A DNA stretch of 64,000 nt from assembly GCF_003182095.1 (NCBI RefSeq), contig NZ_QGTJ01000010.1:1-64000 (forward strand), given 5' to 3'. Below the pieces are notes generated by a model. The model was given only the letters and a program-made list of their open reading frames with translations. It did no database searches and was not told where the DNA came from. Shown one piece after another: positions 30,746 to 41,089 of the stretch; positions within the stretch are counted from its first letter, which is position 1; each line of letters starts with the position of its first letter. The translations under genes and the position numbers were made by a program. Origin of the DNA: Plasticicumulans acidivorans. Lineage in GTDB: Bacteria > Pseudomonadota > Gammaproteobacteria > Competibacterales > Competibacteraceae.

Positions 30746-31447
30746 TTGCGCATCGCTCTACTAGAGGATGATCGAGCCCAGGCCGAGATGATGCGTGCGT
30801 GGCTGGTCGAAGGGGGGCACGACGTCCAAGTCTATGCTCTGGGCAAGGCGCTGGTTCGTGAGCTCGGCCGTGACTCCTTCGATCTGGTCGTGCTCGACTG
30901 GATGCTGCCCGATACAGATGGCATTCAGGTGCTCAAGTGGATTCGTGAGCACGTCGAGTGGCCGATGCCCGTGCTGTTCGTGACCGGCAAGGACGAGGAG
31001 GACGATATCGTCAAGGCGCTGGACAACGGCGCCGATGACTACATGGTCAAGCCGGTCAAGCGCATGGAGCTGCTGGCCCGGCTCAAGGCGGTATCGCGGC
31101 GTGCGGTGGCGCAGGACGACGGTCAGAAAGTATTTGATTTCGGCTTGTATACGGTCGATCTCGGTACCCGTTCGGTCAGCTTTCGCGGCGAACCGATTGA
31201 GCTGACGCAGAAGGAATTCGATCTGACGGTGTTTCTGTTCCGCGGTGCCGGGCGGGTGCTGTCGCGCGGGCACATCCTCGAAAGCGTGTGGGGGCGCAGC
31301 CCGGATCTCAACACGCGCACGGTCGACACCCATGTCAGCCGCATTCGCAACAAGCTTGATCTGCGTCCCGAGCACGGCTGGCAGCTGAAGGCTGTCTACC
31401 AGCACGGCTATCGGCTGGAAGCGGTCGAGATCCCGGCAGTGGAGTGA
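30746..31447 (+). CDS. orphan OmpR/PhoB-family response regulator
   Basis: 233 residues, TTG start at 30746 with AGGGAGG upstream. Receiver domain: acidic pair in ALLEDD, phospho-acceptor Asp51 in VVLDWMLPDTDG, Lys102 in MVKPVKR. A winged-helix effector (about 130-228) contains LTQKEFDLTVFLF and TRTVDTHVSRIRNKL. No histidine kinase gene lies near, so the partner must be elsewhere. It is divergent from the ompA-like gene across 220 bases and separated from mtnA by 93. It may control its neighbour. Confidence 0.93.
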   Translation: MRIALLEDDRAQAEMMRAWLVEGGHDVQVYALGKALVRELGRDSFDLVVLDWMLPDTDGIQVLKWIREHVEWPMPVLFVTGKDEEDDIVKALDNGADDYMVKPVKRMELLARLKAVSRRAVAQDDGQKVFDFGLYTVDLGTRSVSFRGEPIELTQKEFDLTVFLFRGAGRVLSRGHILESVWGRSPDLNTRTVDTHVSRIRNKLDLRPEHGWQLKAVYQHGYRLEAVEIPAVE

Positions 31448-31540
31448 GCCGGGCTGTGGCGGCAAGGGTATGCCGCGACCGCCGTCGCAGGCTTTGCGGT
31501 GTATGCTCCCCAGCCCTTTGGCTGCCGTGAACGCCTGCTC

Positions 31541-32599
31541 ATGACTCTGCTCGACCATGACCGCATTCGCGCCGTCGTCTGGCGTGATGGCTCGCTGGAG
31601 CTGCTCGACCAGCGTCGCCTGCCGCAGTGCGAAGCATTCCTGCGCTTCAACGAAGCGCCTGCTGTTGCCCAGGCAATACGCAATATGGTCGTGCGCGGCG
31701 CGCCGGCCATCGGTATCGCCGCCGCTTATGGCGTTGTGCTTGCGGCACGCCATGCGTTCGCGACACATGGTGATGACTGGCAGGCGGCGGTGCGCGGCGA
31801 TCTGCAGTGCCTGGCAGCGGCGAGGCCGACGGCCGTCAATCTGTTCTGGGCGCTGGCGCGCATGCAGCGCTGTTTGGATGCGCTGGCGCCGAACGTGGAC
31901 CCGCTACTGGCTCTGCTGGCCGAGGCCGATGCCATCCTCGCCGAGGACATCGCCGCGAACCGGCGCATGGGCGAACTGGGGGCCGGTTTGATCGATGCCG
32001 GCAGCGCGGTGCTGACCCATTGCAATACCGGATCGCTGGCCACCGGGGGGTTTGGCACCGCGCTCGGGGTGATCCGCGCCGGCTGGACGGCGGGACGCAT
32101 CGAAGCCGTCTTCGCTGATGAGACCCGCCCGTGGCTGCAGGGCGCGCGGCTGACCGCATGGGAGCTGACGCAGGACGACATTCCGGTGACGCTGCTCGCG
32201 GAAGGCGCAGCGGCGCATCTGTTGCGCCAGGGGCGGGTGCGCTGGGTGATCGTCGGTGCCGATCGCATCACGGCTGATGGCTCGGTCGCCAACAAGATCG
32301 GCACCTACGGCCTGGCGATTCTGGCGCGCTACCACGGTGTGAAGTTCATGGTGGTGGCGCCGAGTTCGACGGTCGACATGGCACTGGCCAGTGGTGATGA
32401 GATTCCGATCGAGCAGCGCGCTGCCGACGAGCTGCTCAGCGTCGGCGGCGCGCGGGTGGCCGCCGATGGCGCCGGCGCCTGGAATCCGTCGTTCGATGTC
32501 ACGCCGGCGGCGCTGATCGATGCGCTGGTGACCGAGCGCGGTGTCGTGCTGCAGCCCGATCGCGCCAAGATGCAGGCGCTGATGGGCGACGGCGTGTGA
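31541..32599 (+). CDS. mtnA: S-methyl-5-thioribose-1-phosphate isomerase
   Basis: 352 residues from ATG 31541; an upstream GTG (31499) would add 14 unconserved residues. The eIF-2B-like isomerase motifs are clear: [27 protein letters not shown] with catalytic Cys161, and [18 protein letters not shown] with Asp241. It converts methylthioribose-1-P to methylthioribulose-1-P in methionine salvage. Same gene order as Pseudomonas (mtnA upstream of gyrA), but there mtaD is the direct neighbour. Here two genes intervene. Confidence 0.94.
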   Translation: MTLLDHDRIRAVVWRDGSLELLDQRRLPQCEAFLRFNEAPAVAQAIRNMVVRGAPAIGIAAAYGVVLAARHAFATHGDDWQAAVRGDLQCLAAARPTAVNLFWALARMQRCLDALAPNVDPLLALLAEADAILAEDIAANRRMGELGAGLIDAGSAVLTHCNTGSLATGGFGTALGVIRAGWTAGRIEAVFADETRPWLQGARLTAWELTQDDIPVTLLAEGAAAHLLRQGRVRWVIVGADRITADGSVANKIGTYGLAILARYHGVKFMVVAPSSTVDMALASGDEIPIEQRAADELLSVGGARVAADGAGAWNPSFDVTPAALIDALVTERGVVLQPDRAKMQALMGDGV

Positions 32600-32611
32600 T
32601 GCCCCCTGTGG

Positions 32612-32648
32612 TATGATTTCCGGCTTCCCCCGCGACCGTGGGGGAAGC
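32612..32648 (+). promoter_or_regulatory. gyrA leader: -10-like box and hairpin
   Basis: TATGAT at 32612-32617 lies 66 bases before gyrA without a recognisable -35. Seven bases downstream, GCTTCCCCC (32623-32631) pairs with GGGGGAAGC (32640-32648). The hairpin would start near the 5' end of a transcript from this box, where it could stabilise the mRNA. No T-run follows it. Confidence 0.35.
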
Positions 32649-32677
32649 GTTTCCCGCGGTTTCCAGGTTGTCCGTAC

Positions 32678-35308
32678 ATGGTTGATTTCGCCAAAGAAGT
32701 CCTGCCCGTCACGCTCGAAGACGAGATGAAGCAGTCGTATCTCGACTATGCGATGAGCGTGATCGTCGGGCGCGCCCTGCCCGATATTCGCGATGGGCTC
32801 AAGCCGGTGCACCGGCGCGTGCTCTACGCGATGCGTGAGCTGGGCAATGACTGGAATCGGCCGTACAAGAAATCGGCGCGCGTGGTCGGTGATGTCATCG
32901 GTAAGTACCACCCGCACGGTGATACGGCCGTCTACGACACCATCGTGCGCATGGCACAGCCGTTTTCGATGCGTTACATGCTGGTCGACGGCCAGGGCAA
33001 CTTCGGTTCGATCGACGGCGATGCGCCGGCGGCGATGCGTTACACCGAAGTGCGCATGGCGCGCATTGCCCACGAGCTGCTCGCCGACATCGACAAGGAA
33101 ACCGTCGACTTCGTCCCTAATTACGATGGTTCGGAATCCGAGCCCTCGGTGTTCCCGACGCGCGTGCCGAACCTGCTGGTCAACGGCTCGGCTGGCATCG
33201 CCGTCGGCATGGCGACCAACATTCCGCCGCATAACCTCGGCGAGGTCGTCGATGCCTGCGTCGCGCTGATCGACCGCCCGGAGATCGGCATCCTCGAACT
33301 GATGGAATTCCTGCCCGGGCCGGATTTCCCCACTGCCGGCCTGATCAACGGTTCGCGCGGCATCCGTGAGGCCTACCAGACCGGGCGCGGGCGCATCTAC
33401 GTGCGCGCCAGGACTGAAATCGAGACCCACGCCCACAGCGGGCGCGAAGCCATCATCGTCACCGAGCTGCCATACCAGGTCAACAAGGCGCGGCTGCTCG
33501 AAAAGATCGCCGAGCTGGTGCGCGAAAAGCGGCTCGAAGGCATCAGCGAGCTGCGCGATGAGTCCGACAAGGACGGCATGCGCATGGTCATCGAGCTCAA
33601 GCGCGGTGAGGTGCCTGAAGTCGTTTTGAACAACCTGTTCCTGCATACGCAGATGCAGAGCGTGTTCGGCATCAACATGGTGGCGCTGCTCGACGGCCAG
33701 CCGCGGCTGCTCAACCTCAAGCAGATCCTCGAAGCCTTCATTCGTCACCGCCGCGAGATCGTCACCCGGCGCACGATCTTCGATCTGCGCAAAGCCCGCG
33801 AGCGTGCCCACATCCTCGAAGGTCTGTCGGTCGCGCTGGCCAATATCGACGAGATGATCGAGCTGATCCGCCGTTCGCCGTCGCCGGCCGAGGCGAAGGA
33901 CGGACTGCTGGCGCGCGTCTGGGCCGCCGGCCCGGTGACGGCGATGCTGGAGCGCGCCGGTGCCAGCGCGTCGCGCCCGGAAGGGCTGGACGCCAGCTTC
34001 GGTCTGATCGACGGTGGCTACCGGCTGTCGGCCGCGCAGGCGCAGGCGATCCTCGATCTGCGTCTGCATCGCCTGACCGGACTGGAGCAGGACAAGATCC
34101 ACGACGAGTATCGCGATCTGCTCGAACGCATCGCCGATCTGCTCGACATCCTCAGCAATGCCGATCGGCTGATGCAGGTGATTCGCGACGAACTCGGCGA
34201 GCTGCGTCAGCAGTACGCCGATCCGCGACGCACCGTCATCAATGACGCCCACATCGACCTGACGCTCGAAGACCTGATCTCCGAAGAGGACATGGTTGTC
34301 ACGCTGTCGCACGCCGGCTACGCCAAGGCACAGCCGCTGACCGACTATCGGGCACAGCGCCGTGGCGGGCGTGGCAAGTCGGCGACCTCGATGAAGGACG
34401 AGGACTTCATCGACAAGCTGTTCATCGCCAATACCCACGACACCCTGCTGTGCTTCTCCAACCGTGGCCAGGTCTACTGGATCAAGGTCTATGAGCTGCC
34501 GCAGGCGAGCCGCAACGCGCGCGGCAAGCCGCTGGTCAACCTGCTGCCGCTGCAGGCCGGCGAGCGCATCACTGCCGTGCAGCCGGTGCGCGAGTTTGGC
34601 GAGGACCAGTTCCTGTTCTTCGCCACCAGCGCCGGCACGGTGAAAAAGACCCCGCTGTCGGAGTATTCGCGCCCGCGCACCGCCGGCATCATCGCCATCG
34701 ACCTGCGCGATGGCGACGAGCTGGTCGACGTCGCCATCACCGACGGCCGGCGCGACATCATGCTGTTCACCGACGCCGGCAAGGCGATCCGCTTCGCCGA
34801 AACCGATGTGCGACCGATGGGGCGCAATGCCGCCGGCGTGCGCGGCATCCGCTTCAAGGAAGAGGAAGGTGGCGACGACGAGACCGTCGATCGCAGTGCC
34901 CGGGTCATTGCGCTGGTGGTGGTGGTCGCCGAGGGCGACATCCTCACCGTCACCGAGAACGGTTACGGCAAGCGCACGCCGCCCGATGAATATCCGCTGC
35001 GTGGCCGCGGCGGCCAGGGCGTGATCTCGATCCAGACCAGCGAGCGCAATGGCAGCGTCGTTGGCGCGGTGCAGGTGGATGCGTCGCACGACGTCATGCT
35101 GATCACCGACGGCGGCACCCTGGTGCGCACGCGCGTCGCCGAGATTTCCGTGCTGTCGCGCAATACGCAGGGTGTGCGCCTGATCCACGTGCAGGACGAG
35201 GAACGTGTCATCGCCGTCGAGCGCATCGAGACCGAAGGCGAGGAAGCCGAGGATGCGGAGGCTGAACCGGGTGATGTCGGTGAGGCCGGCGAGGACGCGA
35301 CGCAATGA
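32678..35308 (+). CDS. gyrA: DNA gyrase subunit A
   Basis: 876 residues. Active-site Tyr122 is in [10 protein letters not shown]. The quinolone-resistance region reads [13 protein letters not shown]: Thr83 and Asp87, the natural state in Pseudomonas, not evidence of resistance. The six-bladed C-terminal DNA-wrapping domain includes the GyrA box QRRGGRGK. The tail is acidic ([11 protein letters not shown]). With GyrB (not in the window) it introduces negative supercoils. serC starts 80 bases downstream, probably in the same transcript. Confidence 0.98.
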   Translation: MVDFAKEVLPVTLEDEMKQSYLDYAMSVIVGRALPDIRDGLKPVHRRVLYAMRELGNDWNRPYKKSARVVGDVIGKYHPHGDTAVYDTIVRMAQPFSMRYMLVDGQGNFGSIDGDAPAAMRYTEVRMARIAHELLADIDKETVDFVPNYDGSESEPSVFPTRVPNLLVNGSAGIAVGMATNIPPHNLGEVVDACVALIDRPEIGILELMEFLPGPDFPTAGLINGSRGIREAYQTGRGRIYVRARTEIETHAHSGREAIIVTELPYQVNKARLLEKIAELVREKRLEGISELRDESDKDGMRMVIELKRGEVPEVVLNNLFLHTQMQSVFGINMVALLDGQPRLLNLKQILEAFIRHRREIVTRRTIFDLRKARERAHILEGLSVALANIDEMIELIRRSPSPAEAKDGLLARVWAAGPVTAMLERAGASASRPEGLDASFGLIDGGYRLSAAQAQAILDLRLHRLTGLEQDKIHDEYRDLLERIADLLDILSNADRLMQVIRDELGELRQQYADPRRTVINDAHIDLTLEDLISEEDMVVTLSHAGYAKAQPLTDYRAQRRGGRGKSATSMKDEDFIDKLFIANTHDTLLCFSNRGQVYWIKVYELPQASRNARGKPLVNLLPLQAGERITAVQPVREFGEDQFLFFATSAGTVKKTPLSEYSRPRTAGIIAIDLRDGDELVDVAITDGRRDIMLFTDAGKAIRFAETDVRPMGRNAAGVRGIRFKEEEGGDDETVDRSARVIALVVVVAEGDILTVTENGYGKRTPPDEYPLRGRGGQGVISIQTSERNGSVVGAVQVDASHDVMLITDGGTLVRTRVAEISVLSRNTQGVRLIHVQDEERVIAVERIETEGEEAEDAEAEPGDVGEAGEDATQ

Positions 35309-35388
35309 GGTGCCGCGCGGGCCGCGCGGCGCAGTGAGCAAGGCGCGGGCGATCGTCGATCCCGCCCGCTGCGGAGGAGCAGCAGTCG

Positions 35389-36471
35389 ATGTCCAGGGTT
35401 TTCAATTTCAGCGCCGGTCCGGCGGTGTTGCCGGAGGCCGTGCTCGAACGCGCACGTGATGAGCTGCTCGACTGGCACGGCAGCGGCATGTCGGTGATGG
35501 AGATGTCGCACCGCGGCAAGGATTTCACCGCCATCGCTGCCAAGGCGGAGGCCGATCTGCGCCGCCTGCTCGACGTGCCGGACCATTACCGCGTGCTGTT
35601 CGTGCAGGGTGGTGCATCGCAGCAGTTCGCGATGGTGCCGCTGAATCTGCTGCCGCCGGGCGCCAGTGCGGATTATCTCGATACCGGCACCTGGTCGGTG
35701 AAGGCCATCGAGGAGGCCTCGCGGCTGGGCCGCGCGCACGTCGTCGCCAGCAGCCAGCCGACGCGGTACACGACGATCCCGCCGCGTGCCGACTGGCAGC
35801 TCGACCCCGAGGCCGCCTACGTCCACTACACGCCGAACGAGACCATCGTCGGCGTCGAGTTCCTGGAGGTGCCCGAAGTCGGCGACAAGCCGCTGGTCGC
35901 CGACATGTCCTCGACGATCCTGTCGCGGCCGATCGACGTGTCGAAATTCGGCCTGATCTATGCCGGTGCGCAGAAGAACATCGGTCCGGCCGGGCTGACG
36001 CTGGTGATCGTGCGGGAGGACCTGCTCGGTCATGCGCGCCGTGACTGCCCGACGATGCTCGATTACACGGTGTTCGCGCAGCACGACTCGATGTACAACA
36101 CGCCGCCGACGTTCGGCTGGTATCTGGCCGGGCTGATCTTCGAATGGCTGCTGGAGCAGGGCGGTCTGCCGGCGATGGCCGAGCGCAACGCGCGCAAGGC
36201 CGGCAAGCTCTACGCCTACATCGACGCGTCCGGGTTCTACCGCAATCCGGTCGATCCGGCCTGCCGCTCGTGGATGAATGTGCCGTTCCGCCTCGCCGAC
36301 GAGACGCTCGACAAAACCTTTCTCGCCGAGGCGGCCGCCGCCGGGCTGACGAGTCTGGCCGGCCATCGCATCGTTGGCGGCATGCGTGCAAGCCTGTACA
36401 ACGCGATGCCGGAGGCGGGTGTCGATGCGCTGATCAGCTTCATGCGCGATTTCGTGCAGCGACGTGGCTGA
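35389..36471 (+). CDS. serC: phosphoserine aminotransferase
   Basis: 360 residues, GGAGGAGC upstream. [18 protein letters not shown] at the start, [18 protein letters not shown], and the PLP lysine in [11 protein letters not shown] (Lys196) identify SerC. It makes 3-phosphoserine for serine synthesis and, in this family, acts in pyridoxal phosphate synthesis. The pheA start follows 10 bases after its stop. Confidence 0.97.
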   Translation: MSRVFNFSAGPAVLPEAVLERARDELLDWHGSGMSVMEMSHRGKDFTAIAAKAEADLRRLLDVPDHYRVLFVQGGASQQFAMVPLNLLPPGASADYLDTGTWSVKAIEEASRLGRAHVVASSQPTRYTTIPPRADWQLDPEAAYVHYTPNETIVGVEFLEVPEVGDKPLVADMSSTILSRPIDVSKFGLIYAGAQKNIGPAGLTLVIVREDLLGHARRDCPTMLDYTVFAQHDSMYNTPPTFGWYLAGLIFEWLLEQGGLPAMAERNARKAGKLYAYIDASGFYRNPVDPACRSWMNVPFRLADETLDKTFLAEAAAAGLTSLAGHRIVGGMRASLYNAMPEAGVDALISFMRDFVQRRG

Positions 36472-36481
36472 GGGCAGCGGC

Positions 36482-37570
36482 ATGGCGAGCGAGCAGGAAC
36501 AGTTGCAGGCGATCCGCGATCGCATCGATGTGATCGACCGTCAGCTTCTTGAGCTGATCTCACAGCGGGCGCGCTGCGCGCAGGATGTCGCCAAGGTCAA
36601 GGAAGCCTTCGGTGATACCTCGACCTTCTATCGGCCGGAGCGCGAAGCCAAGGTGCTGCGCAAGGTCATGGAGCTCAATCCGGGGCCGCTGTCCGATGAG
36701 GAAATCGGGCGGCTGTTCCGCGAGCTGATGTCGGCCTGCCTGGCGCTGGAGCGGCCGCTGCGCATCGCTTTCCTCGGCCCGGAAGGCACGTTCACGCAGG
36801 CGGCGGCGCTGAAGCATTTCGGTCATTCGGCGCAGACCCTGCCGCAGCGGGCGATCGACGAAGTGTTCCGCGACGTCGAGGCGGGCGATGCCGATTACGG
36901 TGTCGTGCCGGTGGAAAACTCCACCGAGGGCGTCGTCAATTACACGCTCGACATGTTCCTGCAGTCGTCGCTCAACATCTGTGGCGAAGTCCAGCTGCGC
37001 ATCCATCACCACCTGGCTGGCCTGGTTCCGGATCTCAAGCAGATCACGCGTATCTATTCGCACCAGCAGTCGCTGGCGCAGTGCCGCGAGTGGCTCGATG
37101 CCAATCTGCCCACGGTGCCGCGGGTGCCGGTCGCCTCGAATGCCGAGGCCGCGCGCGTGGCGCTGAACGAGCCGGGGTCGGCCTGCATCACCGGCCAGGG
37201 CGCGGTCGATATCTATCGACTGCCGGTGCTGATGCCGAATATCGAGGATCAGCCGGACAACACGACCCGCTTCCTGATCATCGGCAAGCAGCCGATTCCC
37301 GCGTCGGGTGACGATCGTACGACGCTGCTGGTGTCGTCCTACAACCGGCCGGGTTCGCTGCAGGCGCTGCTGCAGCCGCTGGCACGCTACGGCTTGACGA
37401 TGACGCGCATCGAGTCGCGGCCGTCCGGCCGGGGCATGTGGGACTACGTGTTCTTCATCGATTTCGATGGCCATCAGGATGCGCCTGCGGTGCAGCAGGC
37501 ACTGGCCGAATTGCGCCAGCAGGCGAGCCTGTTTCGTGTCCTCGGCTCCTATCCCAAGGGTGTGCTTTAA
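36482..37570 (+). CDS. pheA: bifunctional chorismate mutase/prephenate dehydratase
   Basis: 362 residues from ATG 36482, preceded by GAGGGC; a GTG at 36464 inside serC is possible but less likely. An AroQ chorismate mutase domain (about 1-90: IRDRIDVIDRQLLELI, YRPEREAKVLRKV) is fused to prephenate dehydratase (FLGPEGTFTQAAALKHFG, VPVENSTEGVVNYTLD, TRFLIIGK). A C-terminal ACT domain (YNRPGSLQALLQPLA, ESRPSGRGMWDYVFFID) is the phenylalanine feedback site. It commits chorismate to phenylalanine. No leader peptide attenuator was recognised. Confidence 0.96.
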   Translation: MASEQEQLQAIRDRIDVIDRQLLELISQRARCAQDVAKVKEAFGDTSTFYRPEREAKVLRKVMELNPGPLSDEEIGRLFRELMSACLALERPLRIAFLGPEGTFTQAAALKHFGHSAQTLPQRAIDEVFRDVEAGDADYGVVPVENSTEGVVNYTLDMFLQSSLNICGEVQLRIHHHLAGLVPDLKQITRIYSHQQSLAQCREWLDANLPTVPRVPVASNAEAARVALNEPGSACITGQGAVDIYRLPVLMPNIEDQPDNTTRFLIIGKQPIPASGDDRTTLLVSSYNRPGSLQALLQPLARYGLTMTRIESRPSGRGMWDYVFFIDFDGHQDAPAVQQALAELRQQASLFRVLGSYPKGVL

Positions 37571-37606
37571 CGCGCTGCCAGCGCGACTGGCGCACGACTA
37601 CGCTTA

Positions 37607-37629
37607 ACGCCGCCCGTGCCGGGCGGCGT
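37607..37629 (+). other. intercistronic hairpin upstream of hisC
   Basis: ACGCCGCCCG (37607-37616) and CGGGCGGCGT (37620-37629) form a perfect 10-bp stem with a 3-base loop, 20 bases before hisC. No T-run follows. It may limit read-through or protect the pheA 3' end. Confidence 0.5.
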
Positions 37630-37649
37630 GTCCTGGAGTTCAGACTGTC

Positions 37650-38777
37650 ATGACCTGTGATTTTCTCGAACTGGCGGCGCCCGGTGTGCGCGGCCTGACG
37701 CCTTATCAGCCGGGCAAGCCGGAGAGCGAGCTGGCTCGCGAGTTCGGCCTCGATGAAGCCGATATCGTCAAACTCGCCTCCAACGAAAACCCGCTCGGCC
37801 CCAGCCCGCGGGCGCTGGCGGCAATCCAGGCCTGTCTCGATCATCTGCACCGCTATCCGGATGGTGGCGGTTATCTGCTCAAGTCCAAGATCAGCGAGAA
37901 ATTCGGCCTGCCGCTGGATGGCATCACGCTCGGCAACGGCTCGAACGACCTGCTCGACATCATCGCCCGCACGTTCCTGACGTCCGCGCACAACGCGGTG
38001 ATGTCGGCGCATGCCTTCGCGGTGTACCCGATCGCGACGCAGGCCGTCGGCGCCGAGCTGCGTGTGGTGCCGGCGAATGCCCCCGATCACGAGCAGCCCT
38101 ACGGCCATGATCTGGCGGCGATGCGCGCGCGTATCGACGAGCGCACGCGCGTGGTGTGGATCGCCAACCCGAACAATCCGACCGGCACCTGGCTCGATCC
38201 GGCCGCCCTCGAAGACTTCGTCGCCGGCCTGCCGCCGACCACAGTCTGCGTGCTCGACGAGGCCTACATCGAGTTCATGGACCCGGCCCTGCGGCCGGAT
38301 TCGCTGCATTGGGTCGCCCGCTACCCGCAGCTGATCGTCACCCGCACCTTCGCCAAGGCCTATGGCCTGCCGGGCGTGCGCGTCGGTTATGCGCTGGCGC
38401 ATGCACAGGTCACCGATCTGCTCAACCGCGTGCGCGCGCCGTTCAACGTCAACACGCCGGCGCTGGTCGGCGCCGCGGCGGCGCTCGATGACGAGGACTA
38501 CGTCGCTCGTGGCGTCGCCAACAACCGCGCCGGTATGGCGCAGTGGCAGCAGGGGCTGCGTGCGCTCGGCCTCGGCTGGCTGCCGTCGGCGGGTAATTTC
38601 CTCTGCGTCGACCTCGGCCGTCCCGGTCTCGAAGTCTTCAAGGCCCTGCTGCCGAAGGGCGTGATCGTGCGCCCGGTGGCCAACTACGGGCTGCCGAATT
38701 TCGTGCGCATCACTATCGGCACCGAGCGCGAGAACGCCATCGCGCTGCGGGCACTGGGTGAAGTGCTCGGTCGTTGA
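37650..38777 (+). CDS. hisC: histidinol-phosphate/aromatic aminotransferase
   Basis: 375 residues. The fold-type I aminotransferase of the HisC branch: LASNENPLGPSP, NGSNDLLDI, NPNNPTGTW, DEAYIEF, and PLP lysine near 236 in TRTFAKAYGL. Placement between pheA and tyrA instead of in a his operon suggests it also transaminates prephenate or aromatic keto acids, as proposed for HisC2 of Pseudomonas. TyrA begins 20 bases after the stop. Confidence 0.94.
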   Translation: MTCDFLELAAPGVRGLTPYQPGKPESELAREFGLDEADIVKLASNENPLGPSPRALAAIQACLDHLHRYPDGGGYLLKSKISEKFGLPLDGITLGNGSNDLLDIIARTFLTSAHNAVMSAHAFAVYPIATQAVGAELRVVPANAPDHEQPYGHDLAAMRARIDERTRVVWIANPNNPTGTWLDPAALEDFVAGLPPTTVCVLDEAYIEFMDPALRPDSLHWVARYPQLIVTRTFAKAYGLPGVRVGYALAHAQVTDLLNRVRAPFNVNTPALVGAAAALDDEDYVARGVANNRAGMAQWQQGLRALGLGWLPSAGNFLCVDLGRPGLEVFKALLPKGVIVRPVANYGLPNFVRITIGTERENAIALRALGEVLGR

Positions 38778-38797
38778 GCATTCGAGAGGATGGACTG

Positions 38798-39673
38798 ATG
38801 GGCGATACGCTGCTGATCCCGCGACTGACCATCATCGGTGTCGGCCTGATCGGCGGCTCGCTGGCCCGCGCGCTGCGTCGTGCCGGCGCGGTGGGCGAGG
38901 TCGTCGGCTGCGGTCGCAACGAGCAGTCGCTGCGCCGCGGTGTCGAGCTCGGCGTCATCGACCGGTATACCAGTGATCCGGCGGCGGCAGTCGAAGGCGC
39001 GGACGTCGTCGTCATCTGTACGCCGGTGTCGGCGATGCGCGCGATGTTTACGGCGATCCGCGATCATCTCGCGCCGCAGGCGATCCTCACCGATGTCGGC
39101 AGCGTCAAGGGCTGCGTCGTCGCCGATGCGCAGGCGGTGTTCGGTAGTCTGCCGGAGCGCTTCGTCCCGGGCCATCCGATCGCCGGTACTGAAAACAGTG
39201 GCGTCGAGGCGTCGTTCGCGGAGCTCTATGAACGTCGCCGGGTGATCCTTACCCCGCATGTCGAAAGCGATGCCGCGGCCGTCGACCGGGTGCGGACGAT
39301 GTGGCAGTGCTGCGGTGCCGAGGTGGTCGAGATGGGCGTGAGGCATCACGACGAAGTGTTGGCGGCGACTTCGCACCTGCCGCACGTGCTGGCTTACACC
39401 GTCGTCGATACGCTGGCATCGATGGACGACCGCGCCGAGATCTTCCGCTTCGCCGCGGGCGGTTTTCGCGACTTCACGCGCATCTCGGCATCCGATCCGG
39501 CGATGTGGCGCGACATCTGTCTGGCCAATCGCGATTGCCTGGTGCGCACGATCGACGAATACGTCGACAACCTGCAGCGCCTGCGCAGCGCGCTGATCGC
39601 CGGTGATGAAACCACCGTGTTCGAGACCTTCCGTCGCGCCAAGCACGCGCGCGACAACTTCTACCGCGACTGA
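38798..39673 (+). CDS. tyrA: prephenate/arogenate dehydrogenase
   Basis: 291 residues from ATG 38798 with GAGAGGA seven bases upstream; a TTG at 38774 overlapping the hisC stop is the alternative. NAD-binding GVGLIGGSLARAL at the N-terminus. The conserved FVPGHPIAGTENSG and a C-terminal helical domain (HLPHVLAYTVVDTL, FRDFTRISASDPAMWRDI) follow. It makes 4-hydroxyphenylpyruvate or tyrosine. In Pseudomonas TyrA is fused to AroA; here they are separate genes with a 93-base spacer. Confidence 0.94.
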   Translation: MGDTLLIPRLTIIGVGLIGGSLARALRRAGAVGEVVGCGRNEQSLRRGVELGVIDRYTSDPAAAVEGADVVVICTPVSAMRAMFTAIRDHLAPQAILTDVGSVKGCVVADAQAVFGSLPERFVPGHPIAGTENSGVEASFAELYERRRVILTPHVESDAAAVDRVRTMWQCCGAEVVEMGVRHHDEVLAATSHLPHVLAYTVVDTLASMDDRAEIFRFAAGGFRDFTRISASDPAMWRDICLANRDCLVRTIDEYVDNLQRLRSALIAGDETTVFETFRRAKHARDNFYRD

Positions 39674-39679
39674 AATCCG

Positions 39680-39728
39680 CGCGTCGCAACCGTGGCCCGA
39701 GCGCTGGCTTGGCGCCCGTTGCGACGCG
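39680..39728 (+). other. long inverted repeat between tyrA and aroA
   Basis: CGCGTCGCAAC (39680-39690) is perfectly complementary to GTTGCGACGCG (39718-39728), an 11-bp stem with a 27-base, partly self-complementary loop. It fills half of the 93-base spacer. No T-run follows, so it more likely shapes or processes the mRNA than terminates it. Confidence 0.5.
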
Positions 39729-39766
39729 GTGTACCTTGCCGCTCCCTTGCGTCGGTGGAGACTGTC

Positions 39767-41089
39767 ATGTCCGAAGTCCGTTTCCTGATCCAGCCCGGAG
39801 GCTGCCTGCGCGGACGCATTCGCGTGCCGGGCGATAAATCCATCTCGCATCGCTCGATCATGTTCGGCTCGCTGGCCGAGGGTGTGACTGAAGTCAGCGG
39901 CTTTCTGGAAGGCGAGGACTGCCTGGCCACGCTGAACGCCTTTCGCGCCATGGGCGTCGCGATCGAAGGCCCGACGCAGGGACGGGTGCGGATTCACGGC
40001 GTCGGTCTGCACGGTCTGCGCGCGCCGGCGGCGGCGCTCGACATGGGCAATTCCGGCACCTCGATGCGGCTGATGAGCGGCATCCTCGCCGGCCAGGCCT
40101 TCGACAGCGTGCTGACCGGCGATGCCTCGCTGTCGAAGCGGCCGATGAAGCGCGTGACCGATCCGCTGCGCCTGATGGGCGCGCGCATCGACGCCAGCGA
40201 GCGCGGCACGGCGCCGCTGCACCTGCGCGGTGACAGCCATCTGCAGGGCATCGACTACGTGTTGCCGATGGCCAGCGCGCAGGTCAAATCCTGTCTGCTG
40301 CTGGCCGGTCTGTATGCGAGCGGTACCACGCGCGTCACCGAGCCGGCGCCGACGCGCGATCACACCGAGCGCATGCTCGAAGGGTTTGGGTATCCGCTGC
40401 GCCGCGAAGGCGAGCACACCTTCGCCGTCGAAGGTGGCCATCGCCTGCAGGCGACCAACATCGACGTGCCGTCGGACATTTCCTCGGCGGCGTTTTTCCT
40501 CGTCGGTGCCAGCATCGCCCCCGGTTCTGACCTGACCATCGAGCATGTCGGCATCAATCCGACGCGTACCGGTGTCATCGACATCCTGCGGCTGATGGGC
40601 GCCGACATCGAAGTGCTCAATGCCCGCCGTGTCGGCGGTGAGCCGGTGGCCGATCTGCGCGTGCGTGCCGCGCCGCTGCACGGCATCCGCATTCCCGAGG
40701 CCCTGGTGCCGCTGGCGATCGATGAATTCCCGGTACTGTTCGTCGCCGCGGCCTGTGCCGAGGGTGAAACCGTGCTCACCGGCGCCGAGGAGCTGCGCGC
40801 CAAGGAATCCGACCGCATCCAGGTGATGGCCGACGGCCTGCTCGCCATGGGCATCGACGCGCAGCCGACCGCCGACGGCATCGTCATTCAGGGCGGCGTG
40901 TTCCGTCAGGGCGCGGAGATCGCTACGCACCACGATCACCGCATCGCGATGAGTTTCACCATCGCCGCGTTGCGCGGCGCCGGGACTCATGTGATCCGTG
41001 ATGCGGGCTTCGTCGATACCTCGTTCCCCGGCTTCGTCGAGCTGGCCCGCGGCGCGGGCATCGACGTGCGTGCGGAGCGCATGGCGTGA
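39767..41089 (+). CDS. aroA: 3-phosphoshikimate 1-carboxyvinyltransferase (EPSP synthase)
   Basis: 440 residues from ATG 39767 (GGAG upstream). An earlier in-frame start (39692) lies in the stem-loop spacer and adds 25 residues without similarity. Signatures: VPGDKSISHRSIMFGSLAEG, MGNSGTSMRLMSG, RAKESDRIQVMADGL and HHDHRIAMSF. The LxGNAGTAMR-type box reads MGNSGTSMR with MASAQVKSCLLLAGLYASG, as in class II, glyphosate-tolerant enzymes; that class assignment is tentative. It joins shikimate-3-P and PEP. The last four bases overlap cmk. Confidence 0.97.
   Translation: MSEVRFLIQPGGCLRGRIRVPGDKSISHRSIMFGSLAEGVTEVSGFLEGEDCLATLNAFRAMGVAIEGPTQGRVRIHGVGLHGLRAPAAALDMGNSGTSMRLMSGILAGQAFDSVLTGDASLSKRPMKRVTDPLRLMGARIDASERGTAPLHLRGDSHLQGIDYVLPMASAQVKSCLLLAGLYASGTTRVTEPAPTRDHTERMLEGFGYPLRREGEHTFAVEGGHRLQATNIDVPSDISSAAFFLVGASIAPGSDLTIEHVGINPTRTGVIDILRLMGADIEVLNARRVGGEPVADLRVRAAPLHGIRIPEALVPLAIDEFPVLFVAAACAEGETVLTGAEELRAKESDRIQVMADGLLAMGIDAQPTADGIVIQGGVFRQGAEIATHHDHRIAMSFTIAALRGAGTHVIRDAGFVDTSFPGFVELARGAGIDVRAERMA

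Noticed and set aside
32921-32938. Gyrase position 83 is Thr, considered as a quinolone-resistance change
   Set aside because: Thr83 is the wild-type state in Pseudomonas and others, and Asp87 is unchanged.
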